Assembly (NCBI GenBank): GCA_017554445.1
Contig: JAFZIJ010000179.1
Location: 1-64,000 of the forward strand
Origin: Victivallales bacterium
GTDB taxonomy: Bacteria; Verrucomicrobiota; Lentisphaeria; Oligosphaerales; Oligosphaeraceae
DNA length: 64,000 bases
Direction: 5' to 3'
Shown here: piece after piece, positions 50,834-59,936 of the stretch
How positions within the stretch are numbered: the first letter of the stretch is position 1
How the letters are laid out: every line of letters begins with the position of its first letter
Notes under the pieces: model-generated
Seen by the model: the letters and a program-made list of their open reading frames with translations, nothing else
Told to the model about the DNA's origin: nothing
Databases searched by the model: none
Translations under genes and position numbers: made by a program

Positions 50834-52724
50834 AAATAATTTTATCACTGGGGAAAACTATACACTTGCAGAATTGTTTTCTGAAAACAGGTTTGTCATT
50901 ATTCCAGACCTTCAGCGGGATTATTGCTGGGGGAACGATGGACACGAACTAGTCCATGGATTTGTCAGTTACCTTATGTATCAATATAAGAATCAACCAT
51001 TGGAGGAATTGAACCTTGGATTGTTGTACGGCTATGAAATTCCTGCCAACCATATCCAGCTATGTGATGGTCAACAGCGTATTACGACTCTATTCCTGCT
51101 TTTAGGCATGCTTAACCGCCACATTGGTGTTTTCCAACGGCATCTTATTTCAGACTTTGAATACAAATATGATGACAAGGAACCTTATCTTAGTTATGCG
51201 ATTCGGGAATCTACATTGTATTTTCTAAGAGATCTGGTAAGTAATTTTTTTATTGGTGGTTCCCTGAAAGGAGTCGATTCTATTCGAAAAGCAGACTGGT
51301 ATTTTTCTGACTATGAACTTGACCCTAGTATTCAGAGCATGATTGCAGCGGTGAAAACCATTGAAGATTGTTTGTCAAAATCCGATGAAAAGTTCATCAG
51401 AGGATTCGGCAATTATCTTCTCAATAACCTCACATTCCAGTACTATGATATGGAGACTCGTGCGAACGGGGAGGAAACATTTGTTGTTATTAACACGACT
51501 GGCGAACCTCTTACGGCTTCACAGAATCTAAAACCTCTTGTTATGGAGGCAGAAATTAACAATAATACAGACAGGCTCGCTGAATGCTGGGAGGAAATGG
51601 AACAATGGTTCTGGAAGAAACGCAGAAACGGAAATGATACTGCTGATGCAGGGTTGGAAGAGTTCCTACGCTGGGTGGTTATTATTGAAAAGAAAGAGGA
51701 CAAAAAGCTTACAGAGGAGTTGCTCAAGGAAAATCAGCAATACAGAAAGAAAATCAGATTTCCGTACGAATCAATTTCATTCCAGACCATTTCAGATTAT
51801 TGGCAAGCCCTTCAGCTATTGGTTACTTGGAATGAAATCAACCTAGATTTTTTATCGCCGCAAAGGGGTTCTATATCGCCGATTGATTGTTTTAAGCTTC
51901 TTCCTGAGTTGTATTATGTAAAAAATCATTACTCTGTTTTATTGGAAATGTATGATAGTAGTCAAGGAACTCCGATTGAATATCAACGAATTAGGGAATT
52001 CTTCAAGAACCTGGCACGAACTTCCAAAGTGAAAAATCGTTCAGGTGAATTAGTGTGCGAAGCCATAAAGATGATCGATTTCATTCAGAATGGAGAAATT
52101 CTCTCCTTGCTTGACTGCGATGAAGGGCAACTGTCAAAATCACTTTGGACAAATGAGGAAAAAATGAAACTTTCTATCATAAGTGACCATATAGAGAAAC
52201 GTTATAAAATTGAGCAGGCATTTTGGAATGCTCAAGAACATCCAATTTGGGCAGGGGAAATACTACCGTTGATTGAATGGGCAACGCAGGATGGTCGCTT
52301 TGACTACACTCAATTCGAAAATTATCGCTCGACATTTAATCAAACATTTGAAGGTGACTGTGAGGACAACATAGACAATGTACGGCGTGCATTATTGACC
52401 TTGGAGTTGTACGGCTATCCGCGTGTTTTCCGCGGATATACCAATATCTCCTTTGGTTGGGAATGGGAAGACTGGAATGTTTTGATTCGGGATAACCAAG
52501 ATAAGTTTAGAATGTTCATTGCCCGGCTGGCAAATGGTGAATCTCTTGAGCAGATGATTGATGCATATGATGATGAATCAGAATGGAAACGTTTTATCAT
52601 AGAGCCTGATCTTCTCGCCTATTGCAGACATAAGAATGTCCAACGCTCTGGAAAGGATCTTCTCCTTCTTCGTGGCGAACGCACAAGTGGTGAATACAAA
52701 ACAATCACTGATTTCTTTGCATAG
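50823..52724 (+). CDS. DUF262 protein, second of a pair
   Basis: 633 residues with VIIPDLQRDYCWG (about 26-38) and LCDGQQRITT (about 80), the DUF262 ParB-like motifs. No HNH motif is seen in its C-terminal half, unlike its neighbour. Its ATG overlaps the end of the first DUF262 gene. Together they resemble split two-component DUF262 defence systems. Base use is more AT-rich than in the left part of the window, suggesting transfer. Confidence 0.85.
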   Translation: MANKNNFITGENYTLAELFSENRFVIIPDLQRDYCWGNDGHELVHGFVSYLMYQYKNQPLEELNLGLLYGYEIPANHIQLCDGQQRITTLFLLLGMLNRHIGVFQRHLISDFEYKYDDKEPYLSYAIRESTLYFLRDLVSNFFIGGSLKGVDSIRKADWYFSDYELDPSIQSMIAAVKTIEDCLSKSDEKFIRGFGNYLLNNLTFQYYDMETRANGEETFVVINTTGEPLTASQNLKPLVMEAEINNNTDRLAECWEEMEQWFWKKRRNGNDTADAGLEEFLRWVVIIEKKEDKKLTEELLKENQQYRKKIRFPYESISFQTISDYWQALQLLVTWNEINLDFLSPQRGSISPIDCFKLLPELYYVKNHYSVLLEMYDSSQGTPIEYQRIREFFKNLARTSKVKNRSGELVCEAIKMIDFIQNGEILSLLDCDEGQLSKSLWTNEEKMKLSIISDHIEKRYKIEQAFWNAQEHPIWAGEILPLIEWATQDGRFDYTQFENYRSTFNQTFEGDCEDNIDNVRRALLTLELYGYPRVFRGYTNISFGWEWEDWNVLIRDNQDKFRMFIARLANGESLEQMIDAYDDESEWKRFIIEPDLLAYCRHKNVQRSGKDLLLLRGERTSGEYKTITDFFA

Positions 52725-52822
52725 TCCAAACTACGACCAATGCTTATGCCGAACAATGTGCAGCAAATACGAATCAGTTTCTTGAGGGGAGTAGCACGTT
52801 TCTCATTAAACGGGAAATATAG

Positions 52823-52900
52823 AAATATAACGGCAACATCACCAAAGCCGGCGAAGCTCTTGGAACATCAAGAAATACGGTGAGGAAGTATTTGGAGTAA
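52823..52900 (+). repeat. Second copy of the activator 3' end
   Basis: Matches 49074-49151 in 73 of 78 positions including the stop codon. No frame leads into it, so it is a remnant, not a gene. The rest of 52725-53027 is AT-rich without a recognisable gene. Confidence 0.92.
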
Positions 52901-53027
52901 TGATAATGAATGACATTTATAAATCATGTTCATTCCCAGTCAAATACATAAACTAAAATGGATATTTGACTGGGATATTTGACAAATATATAATCTGATA
53001 AGATTGTATATTGTTAATAACATAGTT

Positions 53028-54596
53028 TTAAATTTGGGTTGGAAGATTCAATGCTTGACGAATATTCAATAACTGGTCAAGTATCTTTTTACCGTCCTCC
53101 ATGCTAGAAAACACGAAATGATAAGGATAACGGCCAGCGTTCCAGTAATCACAAATATAATCCAATGATATCTTGTTCTTTAGTAATTCATCACGTATGG
53201 CATTTTGATTCTCGTATTTTCTGTGACACCAGAAATCAATTACACGTGATTCTCCGTCACGGAATTGAAGGCCGAAATCCCCTAGCCAATCGTATCGAAC
53301 ACCGAGATACAAGCCTGTACTTGAAATTAACCATGACTCCTGTTGTAAATTCTGTGTCAGGTTCCATTGTGAACGCATGACTGTCAGGGCTGCAAACTCA
53401 TCATCGTCATACAAGCATTCCGTTGTTTTCCGCCAATTACCTATAACCAACGTTACCCAATTCTGTAAATCATCTCTGGTGTCTGGTATATCGTCAACGG
53501 ATAACAATCCATTGACAAATATTGCTATATCATCAGGTTTGAAAATTTCATAATAATATACAGTTGTTTCATTTATATTTTCTGGAATGGGAATGGATAG
53601 TTTATTGCAAAGTTGCTCTGATATCATTTGATATTCAGAGACAATACCGCCTTCAAAAGAGAACTGGATACAATAGGGAGACGTCCGCAAGTAGCGACCA
53701 ACATTGATAGTGAGGCCTGTCTTCTCGTCATGGAACAACTGATGCCAACAGTCATTTTCGTCAGCTTCATTATATGTTATATGGAAGATGTCACATAGTT
53801 GTCGGCAGAAGAAAGCTCTTTTTATCGAGTCGCTTGCATTATTGTGCCATATATCCAGCCTGTCTCTTATAGCCTTGCACCATTCGATTTCGATCTTTCT
53901 TTTGTCTTCGACTGTGAATTGATGTTCCAGTAAATAATTGCGTACAAGTTGCGGTCCGTCTGGAATCTCCCGTTGTGACAACCGTCCTTCAAGATAATGG
54001 ATGTATTGCGTCGCACCTGAAATGAGATAGGGCTGAGATACGTTAAAGGGAGCTTTTTCCTTCAGCCATGGCAGAATATGGTCTTTGTAGTTCATTTCCC
54101 GAAAACGCCCTGTGGAATTATCGGAAAAACCAAGCAAGCGTCTGGCTTCATCGGTAAGACTACCATCACTGGGTGAACCACCAGTCATGGTAAGATAAAC
54201 GACATAGATGGGTTCGCTATTCTGATAACTACGCATTTCAGCCTGGACATAGCGTGCAATTTGTGTTGACTGGTTCATGGCCCCATTGATTTTATTCTCA
54301 ATGATGATGGAATAATTAGAACTGTGGATGCATAAGTCTATGTTGTTTTCAGACAGGCATGAAAGCTCTACATTGCAATCCGTAGGAAATGACTGTTTAA
54401 ATATGGGAGCCAGACAATGTTTCAAGAAACTGTCAAGAAGAGGTTTATTCTGAAGAAGGCGATAAAGAATTCGTGTATGAGCATTTTCATTAGCCCATAA
54501 CTCATCAAGAATATTGAAATTCTCCAGCTCCTTTTCTTTCGTATTATTGAGTATTTTGACAACATCATTCAAACATTGTGATAATGGAATATCCAT
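53028..54596 (-). CDS. PD-(D/E)XK nuclease-family protein
   Basis: 522 residues. FNILDELWANENAHTRILYRLL opens a PD-(D/E)XK-like domain. NNIDLCIHSSNYSIIIENKI carries the D-x(n)-ExK core (Asp, then IENK), and GAMNQSTQIARYVQ is the following Gln-containing helix. The remaining ~300 residues include a DUF4268-like C-terminal part. It is likely a DNA endonuclease or nuclease-like defence protein. The ATG at 54596 has AAAGGAT upstream; the frame extends further to 54641 but lacks a signal. It is convergent with the DUF262 pair. Confidence 0.75.
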   Translation of the reverse strand: MDIPLSQCLNDVVKILNNTKEKELENFNILDELWANENAHTRILYRLLQNKPLLDSFLKHCLAPIFKQSFPTDCNVELSCLSENNIDLCIHSSNYSIIIENKINGAMNQSTQIARYVQAEMRSYQNSEPIYVVYLTMTGGSPSDGSLTDEARRLLGFSDNSTGRFREMNYKDHILPWLKEKAPFNVSQPYLISGATQYIHYLEGRLSQREIPDGPQLVRNYLLEHQFTVEDKRKIEIEWCKAIRDRLDIWHNNASDSIKRAFFCRQLCDIFHITYNEADENDCWHQLFHDEKTGLTINVGRYLRTSPYCIQFSFEGGIVSEYQMISEQLCNKLSIPIPENINETTVYYYEIFKPDDIAIFVNGLLSVDDIPDTRDDLQNWVTLVIGNWRKTTECLYDDDEFAALTVMRSQWNLTQNLQQESWLISSTGLYLGVRYDWLGDFGLQFRDGESRVIDFWCHRKYENQNAIRDELLKNKISLDYICDYWNAGRYPYHFVFSSMEDGKKILDQLLNIRQALNLPTQI

Positions 54597-54671
54597 TGAT
54601 TTTATCCTTTCAATTGAAAAAAACTCTCCAACCAAGGCCAATAACCATGGTTTTCTAAAATTTCAATGAAC

Positions 54672-54859
54672 GCTCTATTCCCTATATGGGGAGGTAATAG
54701 TGTCCATATAAGCGGTGCCCTTCAGACGCGATGGAACAGAGGGATTCTTGCTGCTAGATGCACTCACTGCGTTCGTTTGCGAACGGTTACGAATGCCTCG
54801 CCCTCCGCGTGGATGGTTGCCTTGCGCCTTCCATAAGTTACCCTTTTGGGGAATAGAGC
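54672..54859. mobile_element. 188-bp element with 11-bp terminal inverted repeats
   Basis: GCTCTATTCCC (54672-54682) and GGGAATAGAGC (54849-54859) are perfect inverted ends around a non-coding, comparatively GC-rich sequence. Inner ends continue imperfectly (GGTAAT against GTTACC). A palindrome GTTCGTTTGCGAACG sits in the middle. It may be a miniature transposable element or a long RNA hairpin; no coding sequence is inside. Confidence 0.5.
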
Positions 54860-54886
54860 ATCAAAAAACATGCAAGTTATAGAAAA

Positions 54887-56740
54887 TCAAAAATCCAATT
54901 GTTGCTTTTTGCGTTGGTTCTTGTGTTGTGTTTCCTTATCCTTTTCTGCATTTTTCTCATGAAGATACAGTTGATGGTATGCCTCAAATTGCTTGACATC
55001 TGTCACGGTTATCTTTTTTGCTTGAGTATCAATCTTATTGTCTATTGCCTGCTTGAATTGCAGAACCAAGACGTTCCGGTCTTCTTCATTCATTAATTTC
55101 TTTGCTTTTTCATTGAATTTCACATCGAAAACATGCTCCATAATTGTAATTTTTAGACCATTCGATTCTAGAATGCACATTTTCTCAGTTACTTGATAAT
55201 AGCCTAATTCCATTCCGATGTCATTATTCAACTTATTATTTACTACAACTCTTGGGGTAATTTTAGGAGAATCCATGCCCAATTGCTTGGAATATTTACT
55301 GACAATATCATTGAACTCAACATCAGGAGAACGAAGATATACGCAGACTTGCACAAGTACACCTATGGAGTCATTTACGTTTTTATGGGCAAAGATGAAG
55401 TCCACCTCGGGAGTATCTGTATGGGACATGCTTCTTGAATTTCCATAATTATTTGCTTGAGAGAAAAACAATCCATTTTTAACATCTTCTAGAATGGATG
55501 ATGATTTTGTCATTTTGTCATTCATAACACACATTTTATTCATTCCAGATTTTAAATTCTTATAAAGAAGTATTTCTGAATTACATACATCCCTATGTGG
55601 ATACATGAAAGCAGGATCATTCTTTATTTTGTCTTGGATTGTTTTGCGGGCAAAGTCAAATGCCTTTGAGACCATTCCATCAGATGGATGCTTTTGATAT
55701 TCCGCTTCAAGACTGTCAAGATATTTCAAGGCATCCATGCCTTGTTTTGTTTCCAGAAGAAGGGGAAGTTGCTTTCCAGCTTCTTCATCCCCGTTTTTCA
55801 GTGACAATGACAATCCCATTTTATAGAGCTTAACGAATGGACTGTTACTCTCTATTGCTTTTATGAGAACATAATTAGCTTGTTGCTGCGTAAGAATGCT
55901 ATTCATTTTCGCTTTGTATTTGGCAAAATCTTCTCTATAGCCTTTCCCGATTTTCTTCATTGTTTCAGGATTTGCTTTTGTTTCTTTGTTAAAATCATTT
56001 ACGTGCCAATTTGCAAATTTGATGTAATCATTTATTGTTTTCTCCTTTTCTCCTTGTACCATTTTTTGTATGATAGAAGAATATTCCAATAAATTATCAA
56101 ATAGTTTTTCTGTTTCCACAACATCAATCTTATCCTTAAATGCCTTTAACCTTACTTCCATCTCTGTCATTACTTCTTCTGCAGAGGCAAGATATAATTT
56201 ATCTATTCTATCATTTTCCTCTTGTTCCTGTTTTTCCTGCTCTTTTTTCCATTCTTTTTCCTTGACTATTTTTTCGTTTTCTCTGATCTTTTTTTGTAGT
56301 TTACTAAAATCATCAATGCATTTTTTGCATTTTTCTTTTAAATCATCCATGGAAAGATTATGGCAAGCTCCATGTAGATATCGAATCTGGTCAACAAGTT
56401 CATACAATTGTGTCTCTGTTTGTGCATCATAATATTCTTTGGACAACCTATTATAGGCAGTTTCTATATATTTATGAGAAAGCTCAATATTTTTATCTTT
56501 GTTCTTATAAGCATTACTAATCAATGTATCAATATCCATTTTCACCAAAGGATCATCATCAGGTTTCAATTCATCCTTTTGAACTTCTTCCTTTTCAGCT
56601 TCTTCTCGTGGGACTCTTTTTATTTCAATCGCTTTATTGACATCATTAATCTTCTTCGTCACGGAATCCAAAAATCCAGCCATCCCTTTAAATGAAATCA
56701 TCAACATTACCATCATTGTTAAAACAAACAGTCTCTTCAT
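54887..56740 (-). CDS. Secreted coiled-coil protein of unknown function
   Basis: 617 residues with a signal peptide (MKRLFVLTMMVMLMISFKGMA). Charged, Lys/Glu-rich helical stretches (about 35-60, 150-180 with EKEWKKEQEKQEQEENDRI) suggest coiled coil. The C-terminal half is more globular (DTPEVDFIFAHKNVNDSIGVLVQVCVYL). No family is recognised. AAGGAGGAAAA precedes the ATG. Its transcript may begin at the sigma-54 promoter at 57122, giving a ~370-base structured leader. Confidence 0.75.
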   Translation of the reverse strand: MKRLFVLTMMVMLMISFKGMAGFLDSVTKKINDVNKAIEIKRVPREEAEKEEVQKDELKPDDDPLVKMDIDTLISNAYKNKDKNIELSHKYIETAYNRLSKEYYDAQTETQLYELVDQIRYLHGACHNLSMDDLKEKCKKCIDDFSKLQKKIRENEKIVKEKEWKKEQEKQEQEENDRIDKLYLASAEEVMTEMEVRLKAFKDKIDVVETEKLFDNLLEYSSIIQKMVQGEKEKTINDYIKFANWHVNDFNKETKANPETMKKIGKGYREDFAKYKAKMNSILTQQQANYVLIKAIESNSPFVKLYKMGLSLSLKNGDEEAGKQLPLLLETKQGMDALKYLDSLEAEYQKHPSDGMVSKAFDFARKTIQDKIKNDPAFMYPHRDVCNSEILLYKNLKSGMNKMCVMNDKMTKSSSILEDVKNGLFFSQANNYGNSRSMSHTDTPEVDFIFAHKNVNDSIGVLVQVCVYLRSPDVEFNDIVSKYSKQLGMDSPKITPRVVVNNKLNNDIGMELGYYQVTEKMCILESNGLKITIMEHVFDVKFNEKAKKLMNEEDRNVLVLQFKQAIDNKIDTQAKKITVTDVKQFEAYHQLYLHEKNAEKDKETQHKNQRKKQQLDF

Positions 56741-56770
56741 CTTGTTTTCCTCCTTTTGTTGTTATTTTTT

Positions 56771-56965
56771 GCCTTCTCAAGCCAAAAAAGAAGGCACGTG
56801 ACATCTTTGGCCCGTCGAAGGTACTTGCAAAACCTGGAAGAAACACAAAGAGCACGTGCCCAAACACAAGGGCATGTGTTGCAGTGCGCCGCTTCTCCCA
56901 AGAAAAGGTTGCAAGTTTTTCGACGGGACGGCTACTAGGTTGTCATGAAGCCTTTTACGGCTTCA
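56771..56965 (-). ncRNA. Structured leader or small RNA candidate upstream of the coiled-coil gene
   Basis: Nested inverted repeats: CCCGTCGAA/TTCGACGGG (56811/56919), ACTTGCAA/TTGCAAGT (56823/56909) and CACGTGCCC/GGGCATGTG (56853/56870) stack into one long arm. It is flanked by hairpins GCCTTCT/AGAAGGC (56771/56789) and TGAAGCC/GGCTTCA (56946/56959). It lies between a minus-strand sigma-54 promoter and the gene at 56740. Confidence 0.5.
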
Positions 56966-57121
56966 ATAGAAATGGATTCATCGCTTTTTTGTGTGGTTTT
57001 CTCCTGTATGGGTAAAACAATCTTTTCCCTTACATTACACCGATAAAACGAATAATCCACCTGACAATTCACATTTTCTTCCTTTTTTACAAGTTTTTGA
57101 CGAGCCAAAGACAAACATCTG

Positions 57122-57139
57122 TAGCAAAACACGTGCCAA
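57122..57139 (-). promoter_or_regulatory. Sigma-54 promoter, minus strand
   Basis: Minus strand TTGGCACG-TGTT-TTGCTA: full -24 GG and -12 GC elements 12 bases apart. The start site should be near 57111, facing the structured leader and the coiled-coil gene. Confidence 0.82.
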
Positions 57140-57202
57140 TGGATTATCCATGCTTAAGCACATGTCCATGATATGACTGCCTATGATCAAATTTGGCCAT
57201 AA

Positions 57203-57220
57203 CTGGTAAAATATTCACCA
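57203..57220. promoter_or_regulatory. Candidate enhancer shared by two divergent sigma-54 promoters
   Basis: CTGGTAAAATATTCACCA, a quasi-palindrome (TGGT...ACCA), lies 64 bases from the promoter at 57122-57139 and 43 bases from the one at 57263-57280. The CTGGTAAAATA word recurs at 60933. Confidence 0.6.
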
Positions 57221-57262
57221 TACGGCACCCAGAGAAACATCTTGTCTTACCATCATCTCCAC

Positions 57263-57280
57263 TTGGCATGGACTTTGCTG
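57263..57280 (+). promoter_or_regulatory. Sigma-54 promoter of the first GyrB-like gene
   Basis: TTGGCATG-GACT-TTGCTG with GG at 57265-57266 and GC at 57277-57278. The start site should be near 57290, ~43 bases before the ATG. Confidence 0.82.
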
Positions 57281-57332
57281 TTCAAACTCAATTTCATTCT
57301 TCTTTTGTATGGTTGAATAAAAGGAATAAATC

Positions 57333-58448
57333 ATGTCAGAACAGGAAAACAATTATTCACTGCTATCTATATTGGAATTTCCGCGTGTTCATCAATCCAT
57401 GTTTTTGCATTGCGGTCTGGAATTTGCATTTTGGGAATTGATGCATGGTTGGAATATGCTCATGGACTATGCATGCGATGGAATTTCATGGGATCATCCA
57501 GCTAAAATTGAAATCGATGAGAAGAACGGAAAATGTACCTTCCATGTTTTTGGGGGATTTTCTTCTGAAAAAGTTTACCAGTTGTTGAACAAAATCTCCC
57601 CTCTTGTTGACAAGAAGAAGTGGTCAGTGGAAGATCTTTCCGTTATTTGTACAGAAAAGCAAGGTCATGTCGGTTGTTCTCTTGATAGAGTCAGCGATGA
57701 AATTCCATGGTGTCAAAATTTAGCCATCATGTTGATCATCGCTTATTCTCAAAATGTAAGACTATTTGCTATTTGTGATAAAACACAGATTGAAATGCTT
57801 GTTTGTGACAATGACGTTGCAAGCCTTTCATGTAAAAACGTCAAAGAAGAAAATCAATGGTATTTAGAGTTCACTCCCAATCCGAAATACATTTCTGAAA
57901 TGCCGTTGGGAAGTGCTTTCAAAGCGGAATGTTTAAGACGCGTCTGTGCTTATTCTCAGGCTTTGACGATTTGTGTCCAAGGGGGTGAAATGCACGAGTT
58001 CAATGGCACACAAGCTTGGAAGCATATAATTGCACCATATCCTTGTTGGAAAAAATCTGTCGGTATGAGATTATATGTTCCAGGACAATTTGATTTGGTC
58101 TATTCATTTCGTTCTGAGACTGAACGCAAATGCGAAGTATTTGCCGGAGGGCATAAATCTGGTGGCCAGCCAGAAAAGATATTCGAGACTGTCTTTGAGT
58201 TGTTTATCTCAGAACACTATGGGAAGGAAGCAGTTGCCCAAACAAAGAAACTAGGTTTTGTTGTGGTTCTTTCTCTTCTCAATCTGAATGATATTTGGCG
58301 TCCGACCATGGCATCTGAGGACTGTTATATTAATGAAGACTCGACGTTATACAAAGAAATCAATACACAAATCATGCGTTCATTTCAAGAATATGAACCT
58401 CTACACAAATTATTGGAAGATGAATATGGATTAACAGTCATAAAGTGA
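57333..58448 (+). CDS. Degenerate GyrB-ATPase-domain-like protein, paralogue A
   Basis: 371 residues. Compared with the GyrB/ParE 43-kDa region, VHQSMFLHC (about 19-27) corresponds to RKRPGMYIG, the next helix GWNMLMDYACDG to the ATP-binding VVDNAIDEALAG, IEIDEKNGKCTFHVFGG to the strand before DxGxGIP, WYLEFTPNPKYIS to GTTVxFxPDxxIF, and LGFVVVLSLL to GLxAVxSVK. The acidic catalytic Glu, the GxHGVG lid glycine motif and the QTK loop lysine are missing. So it may mimic or bind gyrase rather than burn ATP. It has a sigma-54 promoter and a paralogue at 61070. This homology is my reading by eye. Confidence 0.6.
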   Translation: MSEQENNYSLLSILEFPRVHQSMFLHCGLEFAFWELMHGWNMLMDYACDGISWDHPAKIEIDEKNGKCTFHVFGGFSSEKVYQLLNKISPLVDKKKWSVEDLSVICTEKQGHVGCSLDRVSDEIPWCQNLAIMLIIAYSQNVRLFAICDKTQIEMLVCDNDVASLSCKNVKEENQWYLEFTPNPKYISEMPLGSAFKAECLRRVCAYSQALTICVQGGEMHEFNGTQAWKHIIAPYPCWKKSVGMRLYVPGQFDLVYSFRSETERKCEVFAGGHKSGGQPEKIFETVFELFISEHYGKEAVAQTKKLGFVVVLSLLNLNDIWRPTMASEDCYINEDSTLYKEINTQIMRSFQEYEPLHKLLEDEYGLTVIK

Positions 58449-58482
58449 ACTATTTAATATAGTATTACCTTGCTTTGGGCTA

Positions 58483-58956
58483 TCATGAAACTTGATTGAG
58501 GTTTGTATCATTTCCCTGGTGAATCTGTCGTTTGTCTGTGTTGTGAACTTTTTGTTCAAGAGCCAACAGCAACGGTCTGCAGCGTTCCGCCATATCAGGT
58601 GCGAATGTTTCGAAGAACTCTTTCAGTCGCATCAAATCATCCTCTGATTCCGCCAGAGCCACAGCCTTGCGGAAGCAACGTTCTGCAAGGCTTACTGTGC
58701 CGAAATACTTGAGATGTGCGGTGGCGAGACATAGATACATATAGCAATCATTGGCACGGCATTCCGCTTCCAGTAGGCAGCGGATGGCGTTGTCGTGGTC
58801 ATGAAGATCATATTCCCATCCGCGTGCACAAAGTATAAAATGCTTTGGAATGACTTGCAACGCATGACTTACCGCTTCACGCAGAAGCGATGCCGCCAAT
58901 TGTGGATTCGTGTCAGCGACTTCTGAAGCCTTCTCAAAATAATCAATATATATCAT
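58483..58956 (-). CDS. Small helical-repeat (TPR/Sel1-like) protein
   Basis: 157 residues of amphipathic helices: YFEKASEVADTNPQLAASLLREAVSHAL, DHDNAIRCLLEAECRANDCYMYLCLATAHLKYF and LAERCFRKAVALAESEDDLMRLKEFF suggest three or four TPR-like hairpins, which bind proteins. AAAGGAAA lies before the ATG. It is the last gene of a minus-strand set starting at 60737. No named family. Confidence 0.6.
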   Translation of the reverse strand: MIYIDYFEKASEVADTNPQLAASLLREAVSHALQVIPKHFILCARGWEYDLHDHDNAIRCLLEAECRANDCYMYLCLATAHLKYFGTVSLAERCFRKAVALAESEDDLMRLKEFFETFAPDMAERCRPLLLALEQKVHNTDKRQIHQGNDTNLNQVS

Positions 58957-58971
58957 GGATGTTTCCTTTCA

Positions 58972-59328
58972 TCAAAAATCGTCTTCGTTAAATTCATCTT
59001 CATCGAAATCCATTTCTTCCTCTTCTTCAAATTCGCAATTATCTAAATCAGCAAATCTGTTCTCAGAAGCGTTTGCAAGATATTTACGCAAGTCTTTCAA
59101 GGCCTGATTAATATCCTCAAAGCATGGAAGCCCATCTTCATCAACCAAATTTGCATTCTGCAAATCCCATTCAATTCTTCTGAAAGTTGACATATCGGGA
59201 AGCATAGGTTTGATGCGGATTCTTTCTGAAAATTCATCATGTTCTCCAATTATGCCAATGGCAATGCAGTAGAATTCAAATGGAATTGATGAGCTTTTTG
59301 TTGTTTTGTCATTTTTCTTCTTGTTCAT
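58972..59328 (-). CDS. Small acidic protein of unknown function
   Basis: 118 residues: Lys-rich N-terminus, a middle with FEFYCIAIGIIGEHDEFSERIRIKPMLP, and an extremely acidic tail (EEEEEMDFDEDEFNEDDF). DNA-mimic proteins and some inhibitors look like this, but that is only a resemblance. It is 15 bases before the next gene of the set. No family recognised. Confidence 0.55.
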   Translation of the reverse strand: MNKKKNDKTTKSSSIPFEFYCIAIGIIGEHDEFSERIRIKPMLPDMSTFRRIEWDLQNANLVDEDGLPCFEDINQALKDLRKYLANASENRFADLDNCEFEEEEEMDFDEDEFNEDDF

Positions 59329-59392
59329 GTTTTAGACCCCTTTTTTTAAAACTCAATCTTTATTTTCTTGTATTTGCTATTTGTTCATCTAA

Positions 59393-59800
59393 CTATTTAT
59401 TCTTCTGTTGACATCTTTCTCGTTCTAAAGCAATTAGAGCTTCGTCAAGTCCAGTGAATACATTCCCGACGACGAGTTCATTTTCCCATTCAAAATCACT
59501 GCTGAAGTAACCGTTTTCATCCAGACAACTGAAAGAACCACCGCTGAACACGACCGCTCCAATCCAGTGGCCTTCATCCGTCAGCATCAGATAATCCCCT
59601 TCGAAAATCTCATGGCCTTCCCTGTCCAGGCAACCTGTCCATATCTGTATTTTGGCATCCTTTTGGGGATTCCCATCTGGCCCAATGACTTCAATCCCTT
59701 CCTTTCCCATGATGAAGCTGCAATCATGCTCGAATGAATGACCATCCCATACCCGCAACTTCAATGGCTGTTTTCTTTCATACCATATTTTGTTTTCCAT
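59393..59800 (-). CDS. YopX-family protein (phage-type)
   Basis: 135 residues: RKQPLKLRVWDGHSFEHDCSFIMG, IGPDGNPQKDAKIQIWTGCLDREGHEIFEGDYLMLTDEGHWIGAVVFSGGSF are the YopX layout (WTGxxDxxGxEIxEGDxV). YopX proteins are common in prophages and plasmids; no function is established. This one hints that the segment has mobile ancestry. The ATG at 59800 is taken. Confidence 0.85.
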   Translation of the reverse strand: MENKIWYERKQPLKLRVWDGHSFEHDCSFIMGKEGIEVIGPDGNPQKDAKIQIWTGCLDREGHEIFEGDYLMLTDEGHWIGAVVFSGGSFSCLDENGYFSSDFEWENELVVGNVFTGLDEALIALERERCQQKNK

Positions 59801-59936
59801 CTTTCTTTTCTCATTTGGTTGACTTGTTAGCAAAATCTGATTTTCCTCTTGCTGTAGATGATAAAGTTTTTAATCATGTAAATAAAACCTCAAAAGTCCT
59901 GGGGATTTTGTCATATATTCCTCTGTTCAATGGTTA

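Noticed and set aside
52823-52900. A second sigma-54 activator gene
   Set aside because: Only the last 78 bases are duplicated; no open frame or AAA+ sequence precedes them.
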